NCBI GenBank assembly: GCA_024180945.1
Contig: JAKSGN010000007.1
Location: forward strand, 744,001 to 808,000
DNA: 64,000 nucleotides
Reading direction: 5' to 3'
From: Macrophomina tecta
Taxonomy: Eukaryota; Ascomycota; Dothideomycetes; Botryosphaeriales; Botryosphaeriaceae
Shown here: piece after piece, positions 42,466 through 51,859 of the stretch
Layout: every line of letters starts with the position of its first letter
Numbering within the stretch: the stretch's first letter is position 1
The notes under the pieces: generated by a model
Seen by the model: only the letters and a program-made list of their open reading frames with translations
What the model was told of the DNA's origin: nothing
Databases searched by the model: none
Program-made: the position numbers and the translations under genes

Positions 42466-44300
42466 ATTCGCCAGAAAATACCAACTTGCAACCCGAGACC
42501 TAATAACCTCGGAACTGCATCGAGATCATCAAGAAGCCCATCGCAAGAATTATAACGAAGACAACACCATTCAAACCTGAGAGCACGAATCTCTGCCAAG
42601 AGGACAAAACGATTCGATTTCCTTGGTCCTGCAATGAAGATGGCGGAGGCGGATACGTGACCGTTGGCGCATCGCGACGCGCTGCGCGTCTCCAGGCCCG
42701 ACCAATCGACTATCACGCTCTCCACACCGGCAAGCCAACTAGGCAACGCAAGGCTCGCGCGACCACCGTACCCGACCCACCTAGCGACTCGACACCCGAC
42801 GACGTAATCGGCTTGCCGAACATTATCGTTGCGCAGAATAACCAGCTCACCGAGCGGAATGAAACGCTTACAGAGCAGGTTGCCAGAAACGAAGATGAGA
42901 TCAAGCGGATGTGCAGCGCACTTGAGATGTCGGAAGAAACGCAGGTCAAGATGGAAGAGCGCATGGGAAAGATGGAAAAGCAGATGACCGCGCTCGTCGA
43001 GACGACGCGGAGGGACCTAACGTCGCAGTCGCAGATCAACGCGACCTACGCAAGCGCTCTCAAAAACATGCCCGCCACGCCGCCAACGTCCGCGAACACC
43101 AGCCCAGCGTCGATGCCAGCCATGCCGGTGCGAGCCGCGATCACGAACACGCCACTGCCACTGTCGCCGCCGCCAGCGATCGAGCTCGATCTCTCCGAAG
43201 CCAACATTGACACCACAAAGCCGGGAGACATACGCGCGCAGTTTCAGAGGGCACTCGAAAGCCAGGAAGCGACCAAGAACATCAAATGCTGTGGCCTGAC
43301 GAGGAACGCGAGTGATGCGGCGAAGGTTCGACTCCTCTTCCGCTCCAAGGATGATGAGGAAACTGTTAGATCGCATAGCGGCTGGCTTAAGACAGCATTC
43401 AGAGGCGCGAGGATGAGAGGCCGACAATGGTACCCGGTAAAGGTAGACAGTGTCAACAAGACGACGGTATTCAACAACGAGCGTACGGGTCTGCGAGCGG
43501 ATGCCTGCGAAATGATGAGCAAAGAGAACGAGGTGGAGATCGTGCATACGCGCTGGCTGAGCAAGCCGAGCGACCGACTATACGGGTCAGCTGTGATTTA
43601 CTTGGCGAAGAAAAGCGATGCGGACGCGCTCCTGGCGGGCAGGGTGATGGACATCGGCGGAGAAGCGGCGTACACCAACGTATTTGAGCATCGGCCTCGT
43701 CCCCGGCGCTGCTTCCGATGCCAGAGCTACGACCACCAGCGATTTCGATGCACAGGCGAAGAGAGGTGCGTAAAGTGCGCGGGCATTGGACACAAGGAAG
43801 ACAACTGCAGTTCGAGTGTGGAGAAGTGCGCAGCTTGCGGCGGCCCGCACAGGGCAGACGATCGAGGCTGCCCGAGATACAAGGAGCTCCTGGAGGAGAT
43901 GATGGGGAGGCTGGAGAGGTAAAGTACAGAGAAAAGAGGAAGCTGGTGGTATGGAGGCAACCAGGCCCTGTGGTTAATGGTCTCTCGGTGCTTGCTGCCC
44001 CGCCGTTAGAGAGACGGGCAACACTCAGGAAAGCGCTCTTGATGGAAACCAGGAGGCAGGATGGTCAAGGAAACAGGGTAAGGATGGCTTTCATGTTCTA
44101 CTAACTTTAGGGATTTCTCGTTTTCTCCTCTTCTTTCTTGCTGGGTGACTGCTTGTATTCCACTGTTCTCTCAATTTTTGGGCTTTGGATGAACCGGGAT
44201 CTTCATGTATTTTAAAAGTATTCTATAGTGCGTCTTTTCCCTATGGTCTGCTGAGGCCGACGGGGTGTATAAATCATCATCATCATCATCATGGCAACGA
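42466..44300 (+). mobile_element. LINE-type retrotransposon with ORF1 only
   Basis: A gag-like ORF1 (42657-43922) is followed by about 370 bp of 3' untranslated sequence. That ends in GGGGTGTATAAATC and then a (CAT)n tail near 44272-44292, a usual 3' end for fungal LINEs of the Tad type. No reverse transcriptase or endonuclease frame lies between. Upstream, an open piece (about 42450-42566, containing LGATLHAFARKYQLATRDL) may belong to the same element in another frame. The left boundary is uncertain. Confidence 0.65.
42657..43922 (+). CDS. Gag-like ORF1 protein with zinc knuckles
   Basis: The open frame is about 421 aa. A coiled-coil region near residues 55-125 (QLTERNETLTEQVARNEDEI) precedes a proline/alanine-rich linker. 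An RNA-binding-like segment follows. Two CCHC zinc knuckles (CFRCQSYDHQRFRC and CVKCAGIGHKEDNC) plus a third partial one (CAACGGPHRADDRGC) end the protein, as in LINE ORF1 proteins. The frame opens without an ATG at its 5' end, so either the true start is upstream across a frameshift or a downstream ATG is used. The product would bind element RNA. Confidence 0.7.
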   Translation: MTVGASRRAARLQARPIDYHALHTGKPTRQRKARATTVPDPPSDSTPDDVIGLPNIIVAQNNQLTERNETLTEQVARNEDEIKRMCSALEMSEETQVKMEERMGKMEKQMTALVETTRRDLTSQSQINATYASALKNMPATPPTSANTSPASMPAMPVRAAITNTPLPLSPPPAIELDLSEANIDTTKPGDIRAQFQRALESQEATKNIKCCGLTRNASDAAKVRLLFRSKDDEETVRSHSGWLKTAFRGARMRGRQWYPVKVDSVNKTTVFNNERTGLRADACEMMSKENEVEIVHTRWLSKPSDRLYGSAVIYLAKKSDADALLAGRVMDIGGEAAYTNVFEHRPRPRRCFRCQSYDHQRFRCTGEERCVKCAGIGHKEDNCSSSVEKCAACGGPHRADDRGCPRYKELLEEMMGRLER

Positions 44301-44309
44301 AGCTCCTTA

Positions 44310-44574
44310 GGCAGTTTGGAGCGATATCATACAGCATGAAGCTTGACTCTGGAGGAAGACGGAATAGTTCACGGAGATTGCTGGCGCTACGGGAAGACCG
44401 TAGAACCAAGAGACATGTACGTAGAGGTATGCAGAGTAGATAGAGAGTAGGCCAGACTCCGCCGTCTCGATTAGGCTTAAAACGGGCCTAGCGGGCGCAG
44501 TGGAGCCGGCCGCATGCCGCATAGCTGCCATCGGCGGCTGGGACGGTCTATGAATTCATCATCATCATCATCAT
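44310..44574 (+). repeat. Second LINE-like 3' tail
   Basis: A non-coding segment ending in ATTC followed by (ATC)n at 44551-44573, much like the (CAT)n tail at 44272. It appears to be the 3' end of another, 5'-truncated insertion. Confidence 0.4.
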
Positions 44575-44589
44575 GAACTCACCAGTTCA

Positions 44590-44867
44590 GACGATCAACG
44601 GACCAACAGAATGAATCTCTGAACCATTAGATTGTATACACTCTCCTACTTGTATATAAACCACTCCTTAGATAGTTTGACCTTCGTGGTCAACTTCACA
44701 ATAGAATTTGGACTCTATTGGTAACACGGCCTTCGCACGCAGTGCTCAGTCTCATCACGTGTTCGACTTGCTCTCACCCTCTTCTTGTACCCACTCAAGG
44801 AAACCCCTCGACAGGTTTCTCCCTCTTCGGTGTTTGGATCCTTAAGAGGCAGAGGCCCGCCGTTACA
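44590..44867 (+). mobile_element. Partial LTR related to the solo LTR at 37817
   Basis: It shares TTGTATATAAACC, the CTTCGTGGTCAACTTC block and the TGCTCAGTCTCATCACGTG block with the solo LTR, and the same terminal CGTTACA at 44861-44867. The 5' third is missing and no target duplication is visible. No primer-binding site or retrotransposon protein follows it clearly. Confidence 0.7.
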
Positions 44868-44934
44868 GCTACCAATGGCCTAGGTCTCCGACTACACATC
44901 CTCAATGTGTGCAATGGGTGGAAAACCGGAAGGG

Positions 44935-45835
44935 TCAGACCCATTCTCGGTCTACCAACAGCGATGAAGCAATCGCCGCTCTCTTGCTAGCGGTCCGACT
45001 CCGTGCGACACTACTCGTCGGTTGTCGTTGTGAACGACCCTTCATGTTGGGGTTTGATGTCCGTTTTCTCACTCCGTTACGGGCGTGCGTCGAAGGTGTT
45101 GCGCTTGTAGGTCGTTTTCGCTGCGCAGACGGGCTTCTACGGGACCGCTTTATGCTAGCCTTCGGGGGAGCCCCGAGCATTGGCTCCTTTCGTTCTTTGA
45201 AGGGGAGTTCCCACTCCATATGCTCATCTATATCTGCTTGCAAGTCAGCCTCTGCTGCTGCTACGACTTTGTCTTTATTCTCTACCTTCTGCACTATTCC
45301 GCAACTCAGCATGGAAAATTGCCTCGTTTGAAGATGGGAATTTGTGGGCGCAGGATGCCACTACCTCAAATAAGCTTTTAGGGACCTCACAGCTATCGGC
45401 ATTGATAGACAAGAATTGATGTTTTCCCTTCTCCTCCCATATCTGATGCAAGCATTTGGCAGTTAGGTCGTAATAGACAAGCTTGTTTCCTTTTCTCAAG
45501 GGGATGGGAGACTTTCCTCGGGAGGAAGAGACGGGCGAAGAGACCTGTGGTCCTGTGTTATAAGTCGGAACTACCTGTACATCAGCTCCGCTTCCGTTCT
45601 TATCCTAGTTATACTCACAAGCGTCAGCTTGCTCCGTACGCTTCGTCTGCGAGTCATTGGGGACTCCGGACGGGATTATGCTGGATATCGTCGCTATGTG
45701 GAGACTGTTAGCGTAATTAATAAGGACGAAAGGGTAAAACGGGGCACGAGTACATGGCCGATCCGGCGTCCACGGGTCTGTGCTCGTGCTGGAACGAGCG
45801 ATTCCGGAGCTGGTGAGAGTCTGAGAGTTTGGCAT
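44935..45835 (-). pseudogene. Unrecognised interrupted reading frame
   Basis: From MPNSQTLTSSG (45835) a minus-strand frame runs on through one TAG near 45606 into KGNKLVYYDLTAKCLHQIW and EVPKSLFEVVASCAHKF. It then shifts near 45290 into a frame with a basic, AT-hook-like tail (KRSRRSPSAQRKR). The long open stretches and the single TAG suggest a recently damaged gene, but I do not recognise the family. An intron covering the TAG cannot be excluded. Confidence 0.3.
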
Positions 45836-46534
45836 AGTATCGAGATTCGACTGGAGCTGCTTTATGGCGTTGATGGTCTGTCTGCACCTGCGGGAGGGGT
45901 ATGTTTCGTTGATAGAAGAAAGAACGAAGGAAAGTCTGATAGCTTTGAAATATCGGCTTACAGTACTGCTGTAGGACGAGAGTCTGCGCGATTTTAGGCG
46001 AGACGCGTTTCGGCGCGTCTTTGCGCGTCGCACCCCCGCCTTCCAACCACCACAATGCCATTCCCCCATGCACACCTACCAGAACGTCCTGGCAACGAGG
46101 ATGGAAATTGGCTCGTTCGACGCACCACCGAGAATGATAGGCTTGTCGGAGAAAGTAGATGGATGCGGTCCGCCGTCCTCGCACGGTAAGTGTTAGCAAC
46201 GAAGCGGAGGTAAGCACTGGAGATTGGTCCATAGCAGGAGCCTTGTCGAGAAGACCCGACCGAGCCCTGCACTCGGAGACTGTATGGCCGGCAAGAGTCG
46301 TCGGCGATAGTCCGGTTTCGAACAACAAAATCGAGGTTTAACAAGCGGCTTAGCAAAGTGCGATGCGCGCCGTTGGCAGAATGCGAGCGCGTGATGCTCC
46401 GCAAAATATGGGCGTCGCTGGTCGCTTTCTATCGGTAGGCAACCGCAGCGAGATCGAATTCTATGCATCACACCCTTAAATTACGTGTAATCATCCTCGA
46501 GCACGCGTCAGATTCAGACAGTTCTTCTGAAAAG

Positions 46535-47350
46535 TCCGCTATCACCCAATCCGGACTATCCGCTATGGCGGCGACGCATGCGTCACAACCGGCTAACAAG
46601 CTCCTTTCACTCTACGAGCACGCCGCACAACTGGGACCCAGGCAAAGCAGCTTCTTGACGATGCACAGGCGCAGCTTCCGTGGTGGGGTCTATGCCTATC
46701 ACGGCGCAGGGAGGCGTGGATGGCGGTCGAAAGCGCCGTCAATGTGCGACAATGCCCTCATGCAGCCGTAAACTCAGTCCTTCAGACTGTGAACGACATC
46801 AACGACACAAGCGCCATCAAGCGCACCATTGACTCCATCACTACAGCAGATCCTCTAACGGAGTGGAGTACACAGCAAAGCCCCTACAATTTGGGCTCGA
46901 GCAGCAGCGATGCGGACGACAGCGACAGTGACAGCGACAGCGACGGCGCCAATACAGCCCATCCTCTTCGCCAAGCCCGACCGAAAAGTTTCGCGAATTG
47001 GTGATCAGCTTACGGACCTATAGATGGTCATCCGTCTTACATGGAGGACTTGTAGAAGCTGAGTGCAGCCAACTCGTTGGGCCAGCCGTTTCCCTACCGT
47101 TTCCTGTTCAGTACCGGTCCTTGACCAGCTTTCACTGGCAGGAGGGATGGGCGTCGAGGCGTCATCACAATGTCTAATATTTGTGATCACGTCGTGTAGG
47201 CTATGGAGAGCCAAGCTTATCGTATGAACCATGCGGTTATCATAGATCTTGCTGTATGAGAGAGGGAAGGGACGAGCTGCGCGAGGTTTGCGGGGCACCG
47301 CGGAGACCCTGAAAATTGCCAAGACTGTGAGGGTGGCAGAAAAGTGAGGG
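46535..47350 (+). repeat. Left arm of an inverted duplication
   Basis: It matches, in reverse orientation, sequence at about 50700-51590. Shared blocks include ACAAGCTCCTTTCACTCT, GCCGCACAACTGGGACCCAG, GGGGTCTATGCCTATCACGG, GACCCTGAAAATTGCCAAGA and a degenerate GTGAGGGYGGCAG tandem at its end. An open frame with an S/D-rich tail (SSSSDADDSDSDSDSDG) crosses it. Element A4 inserted at a TA at its right-hand end. Confidence 0.75.
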
Positions 47351-47360
47351 CGGCAGGATA

Positions 47361-49213
47361 ACGTGTTTCACCACCGAGCCGTCCAAACCACCGAGCCGTC
47401 CACTTCCTCACCAACATCACACTTTGAACTCAAGTTATTCAACACAACACAAAAATTTCAATAAACTAGTAGCGATCCTAGATTACTCAGTACCTGTTAC
47501 CTCCTCTGTACAAGTCCGTCTGTTGTGCCCGGTCTTGCCGCAGTTCCCACAGCGCCGTTGAGCCCCCTGCGCGCCCTCTGCGCGAGCCTTCTTAGAGGGC
47601 TGTTCGCTGCCCTCTGCCCCCCCAGCGCCCTGAGGATTAGATAGCTGACCGCCGTCTACCATTGTTAGCGTGCCCCGATTCTGTACGTACTTTCTTTTAC
47701 GCTGTTTCTTCTTGTTTGCGGCCTCTGTGGCCCTTTGAAGGGCAGAGAGTTCGTCGCGTACTAACACAGCAGAGTGCACCATGAATGACGCGCCTTTTAC
47801 GAGCGATTGAAGCGATCCACGCGCCTCTGTAGGTGAGGAGCTGCAATACTGCCTTATCTGCTGATAAAGTAGCCTTGATTGGGCCTCTAATTCGCGCATA
47901 TTGCTGGGCGTTTTGGATTCCCATGGGACAGCCTCTGGTGCAGGCGGTGTAGGCGTACGAAGCCTGACATCAACCTTCGATAACACAACCTGCGGGTCGA
48001 GCGGCACCAAGCCAGCTCCTCGGAAGCTTGCACAGATATTCTCCTTTGTGAACACCTTGTAATAAGCCGCCTTGTACGCCTGTATAAAGGCTGGTTTGTC
48101 GATTTTTGTGGCCATCAAGCGCGCCAAGCCTGAGATCTAAGAGCGGTACGCCCGCTTTAACGGCGAGAAAATGCCCACATCAAGCGGCTGCAGGAGGTGC
48201 GACGAATGCGACGGCATACAGACGGTAATAATCTTCTCCTCCTTGCACAGATCCTAGAACTCAATTAAGTTATAGCTCTCGTGGCCGTCGATTATGAGCA
48301 GCCGGTACACCCCCACAGTACGCGACTTTATATGCGCGTTAAAGTGCTCTAACCACTTCACTCCAAGCTCATTTATCGTCCAGCCGTTGGCGCTGACAGC
48401 AACAACCCAGTCCTCCATGCCAGAGGTGTCTTCGTACCAAGTGTTAATGTGGTTCTTGCCGGCGAAGATCGTAAAGGGTGGGATCGTCCAACCGAGCGCG
48501 CTAATCGCGTTAATAACTAAAGTCCACTCGCGATTGCCTGGCTAGATAAATTTTCGTTTTCCGCGCCTTTCAGAGCCTGTAATAACTAGCAGAGAGCCTA
48601 TTACGCCCATCATAAAGCCAGTTTCATCAAAGTTGTACGTATCCTCGTCTAGGATACCGTACTTCTCCTTCACAGAGCGAACGAGGTCGAACTACCGCTC
48701 GATAACCACTGGGTCCTCGTTTAAGGCTCGCTGGCGATCGTACGCGCGAGTCCAGCACGTTTTGAGCTCATCTCTGCGGCTGATGAACCTGTCTGGCTAG
48801 TTCTTGCCCACGGTACCCCCGTCGCGCTCTGCCAGCAATTTGTTGGCCATATCACGTAGTATATCCTTGGAGGGCGGAAACCCTCTCGAATCCAGGTCCA
48901 GTATACGCTCGACAATCGCGCCTTCTTCATGTTTGGTAAGCTTCTTGCCGTTAGGCACAGCTTCTACGCGTGGTATGGCACCTGCGCGTCGGTCGCGTAC
49001 GGTTGATCGGGGAGCAAGGTACTCGCGACAGGTAGCTCTTTCGCTGTGCGACGCGTGGGTATCAATAGATTGGATAGCAAGGTTAATATACTGAGTTTTC
49101 TGGGATGATTTCATAGCGTTGTGGTGATGCATCGTGTTGAGTTTTCATCCGATGCGTTTTTGGTGAGGAAGTGGACGGCTCGGTGGTTTGGACGGCTCGG
49201 TGGTGAAACACGT
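47361..49213 (-). mobile_element. Element A4, pogo/Fot1-type DNA transposon (1853 bp)
   Basis: Family-A ends, TA at 47359-47360 and 49214-49215. Almost identical to A1 and A2, same orientation as A1. It lies in the space between the two arms of the inverted duplication. Confidence 0.93.
47483..49132 (-). pseudogene. Transposase of element A4 with five in-frame TAG codons
   Basis: The same five TAG codons as in A1 and A2, with the C-terminal homopolymer intact as in A2, so the knuckle CGNCGKTGHNRRTC is in frame. Otherwise the frame is continuous from ATG 49132 to the natural stop at 47483. Confidence 0.9.
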
Positions 49214-49382
49214 TATAAAGTACGTTAGAGCGAAATTTAGGGGTCTAAAACTACATCTCAATAGTTAAGACTTTGTGATGGAAAAATGTCAGAATACCGG
49301 TAGAGGGTCTCAAGGACCGCCCATCATTAGGGTGGCGTCGCTCTTTTCACAATTATACTAAGACGTGTTTTTTTATAAGTGG

Positions 49383-49427
49383 CCGGGTTGACTAGTATGG
49401 CCTAATGACTGGTGAAACACCTTATGT
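49383..49427 (-). repeat. Decayed terminal repeat of the E family
   Basis: GTGGCCGGGTTGACTAGTA and GGCCTAATGACTGGTGAAAC closely follow the end of element E (CCGGATGACTGGTGTGGCC... GTGAAACACGTTA). One extra base makes the spacing 18 rather than 17. Confidence 0.6.
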
Positions 49428-49624
49428 CGAACTGTGGGGGGCCTCAGGCCCGAACTCGGTGAGGTCAGAAGAAAGAACTGAATTTCTGTCTGTGTGTTTC
49501 TGCCTAAAGGATAGAATATTCGAGATAAAGGAGATGCCTGAGGTAGTAAGGCAAGAAAGTCTGACATCAAAAAAGGAGTGTTGCCTAAAACAGGGGATTT
49601 TGGTTGACACCTTATAGAATAATC

Positions 49625-49738
49625 AACTAGAATATGAATAGATATAGTCGGTTCTATAAGGCGTTGTAGAGTTTATTTGTGTTTAAAGTGGTTTGGGTTT
49701 GGTGCGGTCAATCCACTCGCTTGTGAGACATGTTACAC
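49625..49738 (+). repeat. Decayed 3' end of the C family
   Basis: TATAAGGCGTTG, TTTAAAG and CACTCGCTTGT occur in the same order as at the 3' end of element C (32560-32663). Many differences are C to T or G to A. The outer TIR unit is reduced to one copy. Confidence 0.6.
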
Positions 49739-50227
49739 AGAAGTCGCGGAATTTCCCATGTGGAGGCACATATATGCCATGTGTTTGAGCGCCGGGCCTT
49801 ATGGGGTCTAGAGCTCACACAACTTACGGTTCGCCTATCGGCTCCCCAGTCCCGAAGTTCCCCGCCGTGGCTTGCGGACTTAACTCTTAAATCAGGCCGT
49901 CCCCCGCTTCCCCGATGACTCAGAATGCGGGAGACAAAAGCCTCCACGCCAATAGAAGAATAGGGTGCGACATATACGACTACCTTGGAATAGCATGCGG
50001 CTTTAAAAGGTGTCGAGGACCAGTGGCTGCTGCCTCTCTGCGCGTCCGTGCATATGGCTTGAAATGGCTCGCCCGTCTAATATCCAAGCGTCTATGCCTG
50101 TCCTTCTCCCTAACAGCCGACTGAACATAATTTTCTCTCCGCAGAATCCATTTTAACGAGTGTGATTCGAGTCAATTTGCCTGGATTGTCCATTCCAATA
50201 CACTTGTGGTGATTTGTTCCTCTGTTA
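49739..50227. other. No gene recognised
   Basis: Non-repetitive sequence upstream of the rhodopsin-like fragment. Short frames only. Confidence 0.3.
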
Positions 50228-50440
50228 TTGAGGCGTCATGCCCCCCAAGAAGAGACCGTCGAAACTTCGCCACTGCCTCCGGAAGTTACACCGAATTTTG
50301 ACGACTCCAAAAACAAAACTCACCAGGACCTAGTTGCAAATATTGTTCTCCACATGATGGCGACAGTAGTTGTTTTCTTACGTCTATATACCAAGAAATT
50401 CATCGTTGGTGTCATTGGTTCTGAGGATTGTAGGTAATTT
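50228..50440 (+). pseudogene. N-terminal fragment of a fungal rhodopsin-domain membrane protein
   Basis: PPEVTPNFDDSKNKTHQDLV, then a hydrophobic helix (IVLHMMATVVVFLRLYTKKF) and GSEDC match the beginning of the seven-helix fungal integral-membrane (rhodopsin-like, PTH11-related) proteins. The likely ATG (50238) is in another frame, and everything after the first helix is missing, cut off by the repeat to the right. It is non-functional. Confidence 0.6.
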
Positions 50441-50689
50441 TATCCGATGTCTTTATATATAGAAGATCGCTATTGGTTGCTGTAGCGCTGAATATCAGGC
50501 GATAGTGGAACAGAGGCAGCACTTGGTATCATCGAACAGCCTCGAATGAGGAATCGGGGATGAGGGACGCAGTGTTCGCGGGGCATCGCGAGACCCCGGA
50601 AAAATGCCAAGAGAGCCTCCATTTTCTGCTTTTGCCCTCACTTTCCTGTGTTAACCTCGCTTTTTGTTGGTCTAATCCTCTACTTCCTG

Positions 50690-51590
50690 CTCGTTGCGCT
50701 GCCTCAACCCCACTTTTCTGCCCCCTTACTCTTCTGCCACCCTCACTATGCTGCTGCCCTCACTTCTCTGCCACTCTCAGTCTTGGCAATTTTCAGGGTC
50801 TCGGCGGTCCCCCGCAAACGTTGCGCAGCTCGTCCCTCCCCTCCCTCGTGCAGCAAGATCTATGATAACCACACGGTTCATACGATAAGCTTGGCTTTAC
50901 ATTGCCTGCACGGGCATGATCACCAAATATTCGATGTTTTGATGACGCCTCGACGCCTCGACGCCTCGACGCCTAGCCCTCATACCATCGAAAGCTGGTC
51001 AAAGACCGGTGCAGAACAGGAAACGGTAGGGAAACGGCTAGCCCAACGAGTGGCTGCACTCAGCTCCTCCAAGTCCTCCATGTGTGTCGAAGGCTGCGTG
51101 CGAAGGTGGATGATCATCTGCAGGTCCGTAAGCTGATCACCAATTCGCAAAACTCCTCGGTCGGGCTTGGGCAAGAGAATGGGCTGTATTGGCGCCGTCG
51201 CTGTTGCTGTTGCTGCCGCCCGCACCACGGCTACTCGAGCTCAGGTCATAAGGCTCTACTGTGTACTCCGCTGCATTAGAGGATCTGCCGTAGTGGTAGG
51301 GTCAATGGTGCGCTTGATGGCGCTTGTGTCCTTTTGATGTCGTTCGTAGTGAGTTTACGGCTGCCTGAGGGCCTCCTCGCACACTGACGGCGCTTTCGAC
51401 CGCCCATCCACGCCTCCTTGCGCCGTGATAGGCATAGACCCCACCGCGGAAGCTGTGTCTGTGGTCGCGTGCATCGTCAAGAAGCTGCTTTGCCTGGGTC
51501 CCAGTTGTGCGGCGTGCTCGAAGAGTGAAAGGAGCTTGTCGGCCGGTCGCAATTCGGGATTGAGCGGTAGCGGATTGCCAGTAGAGCGTC
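50690..51590 (-). repeat. Right arm of the inverted duplication
   Basis: Reverse-oriented copy of 46535-47350, longer at its left end by further GTGAGGG-type tandem units (about 50690-50800) and with a short GACGCCTC tandem near 50944-50980. It ends about 150-270 bp before the kinase-like gene, which may mean that both arms derive from upstream regions of such genes. Confidence 0.75.
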
Positions 51591-51859
51591 TTAATACGCG
51601 TTGCAGTGCACCTGCACGTGGCATTGTGGCGTAATTTCGTTCTCGCTGCGATGTGGTAGTTCCAACCTGGGAATGGTGGAAGGTCCTCCGCCCGCTTTCG
51701 AAGCTGGTGTGATCTGCGGCTGGCCGGGCAACGGCGTGTTGATGGTTGGTCTGTGCTTGCGCAGCATCTCCAAAGCCGAGCTCCCGCCATTACCTTTGGA
51801 ATGGAGGCAAACAACACAGCAGATACGCATCGGATAGCCTACTAGACCATCTTTCAAGC

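Noticed and set aside
46053..46185. Possible first exon starting MPFPHAHLPERPGNED with a GTAAGT donor after it
   Set aside because: Good start context but no convincing second exon or family match, and the region is full of repeat debris.
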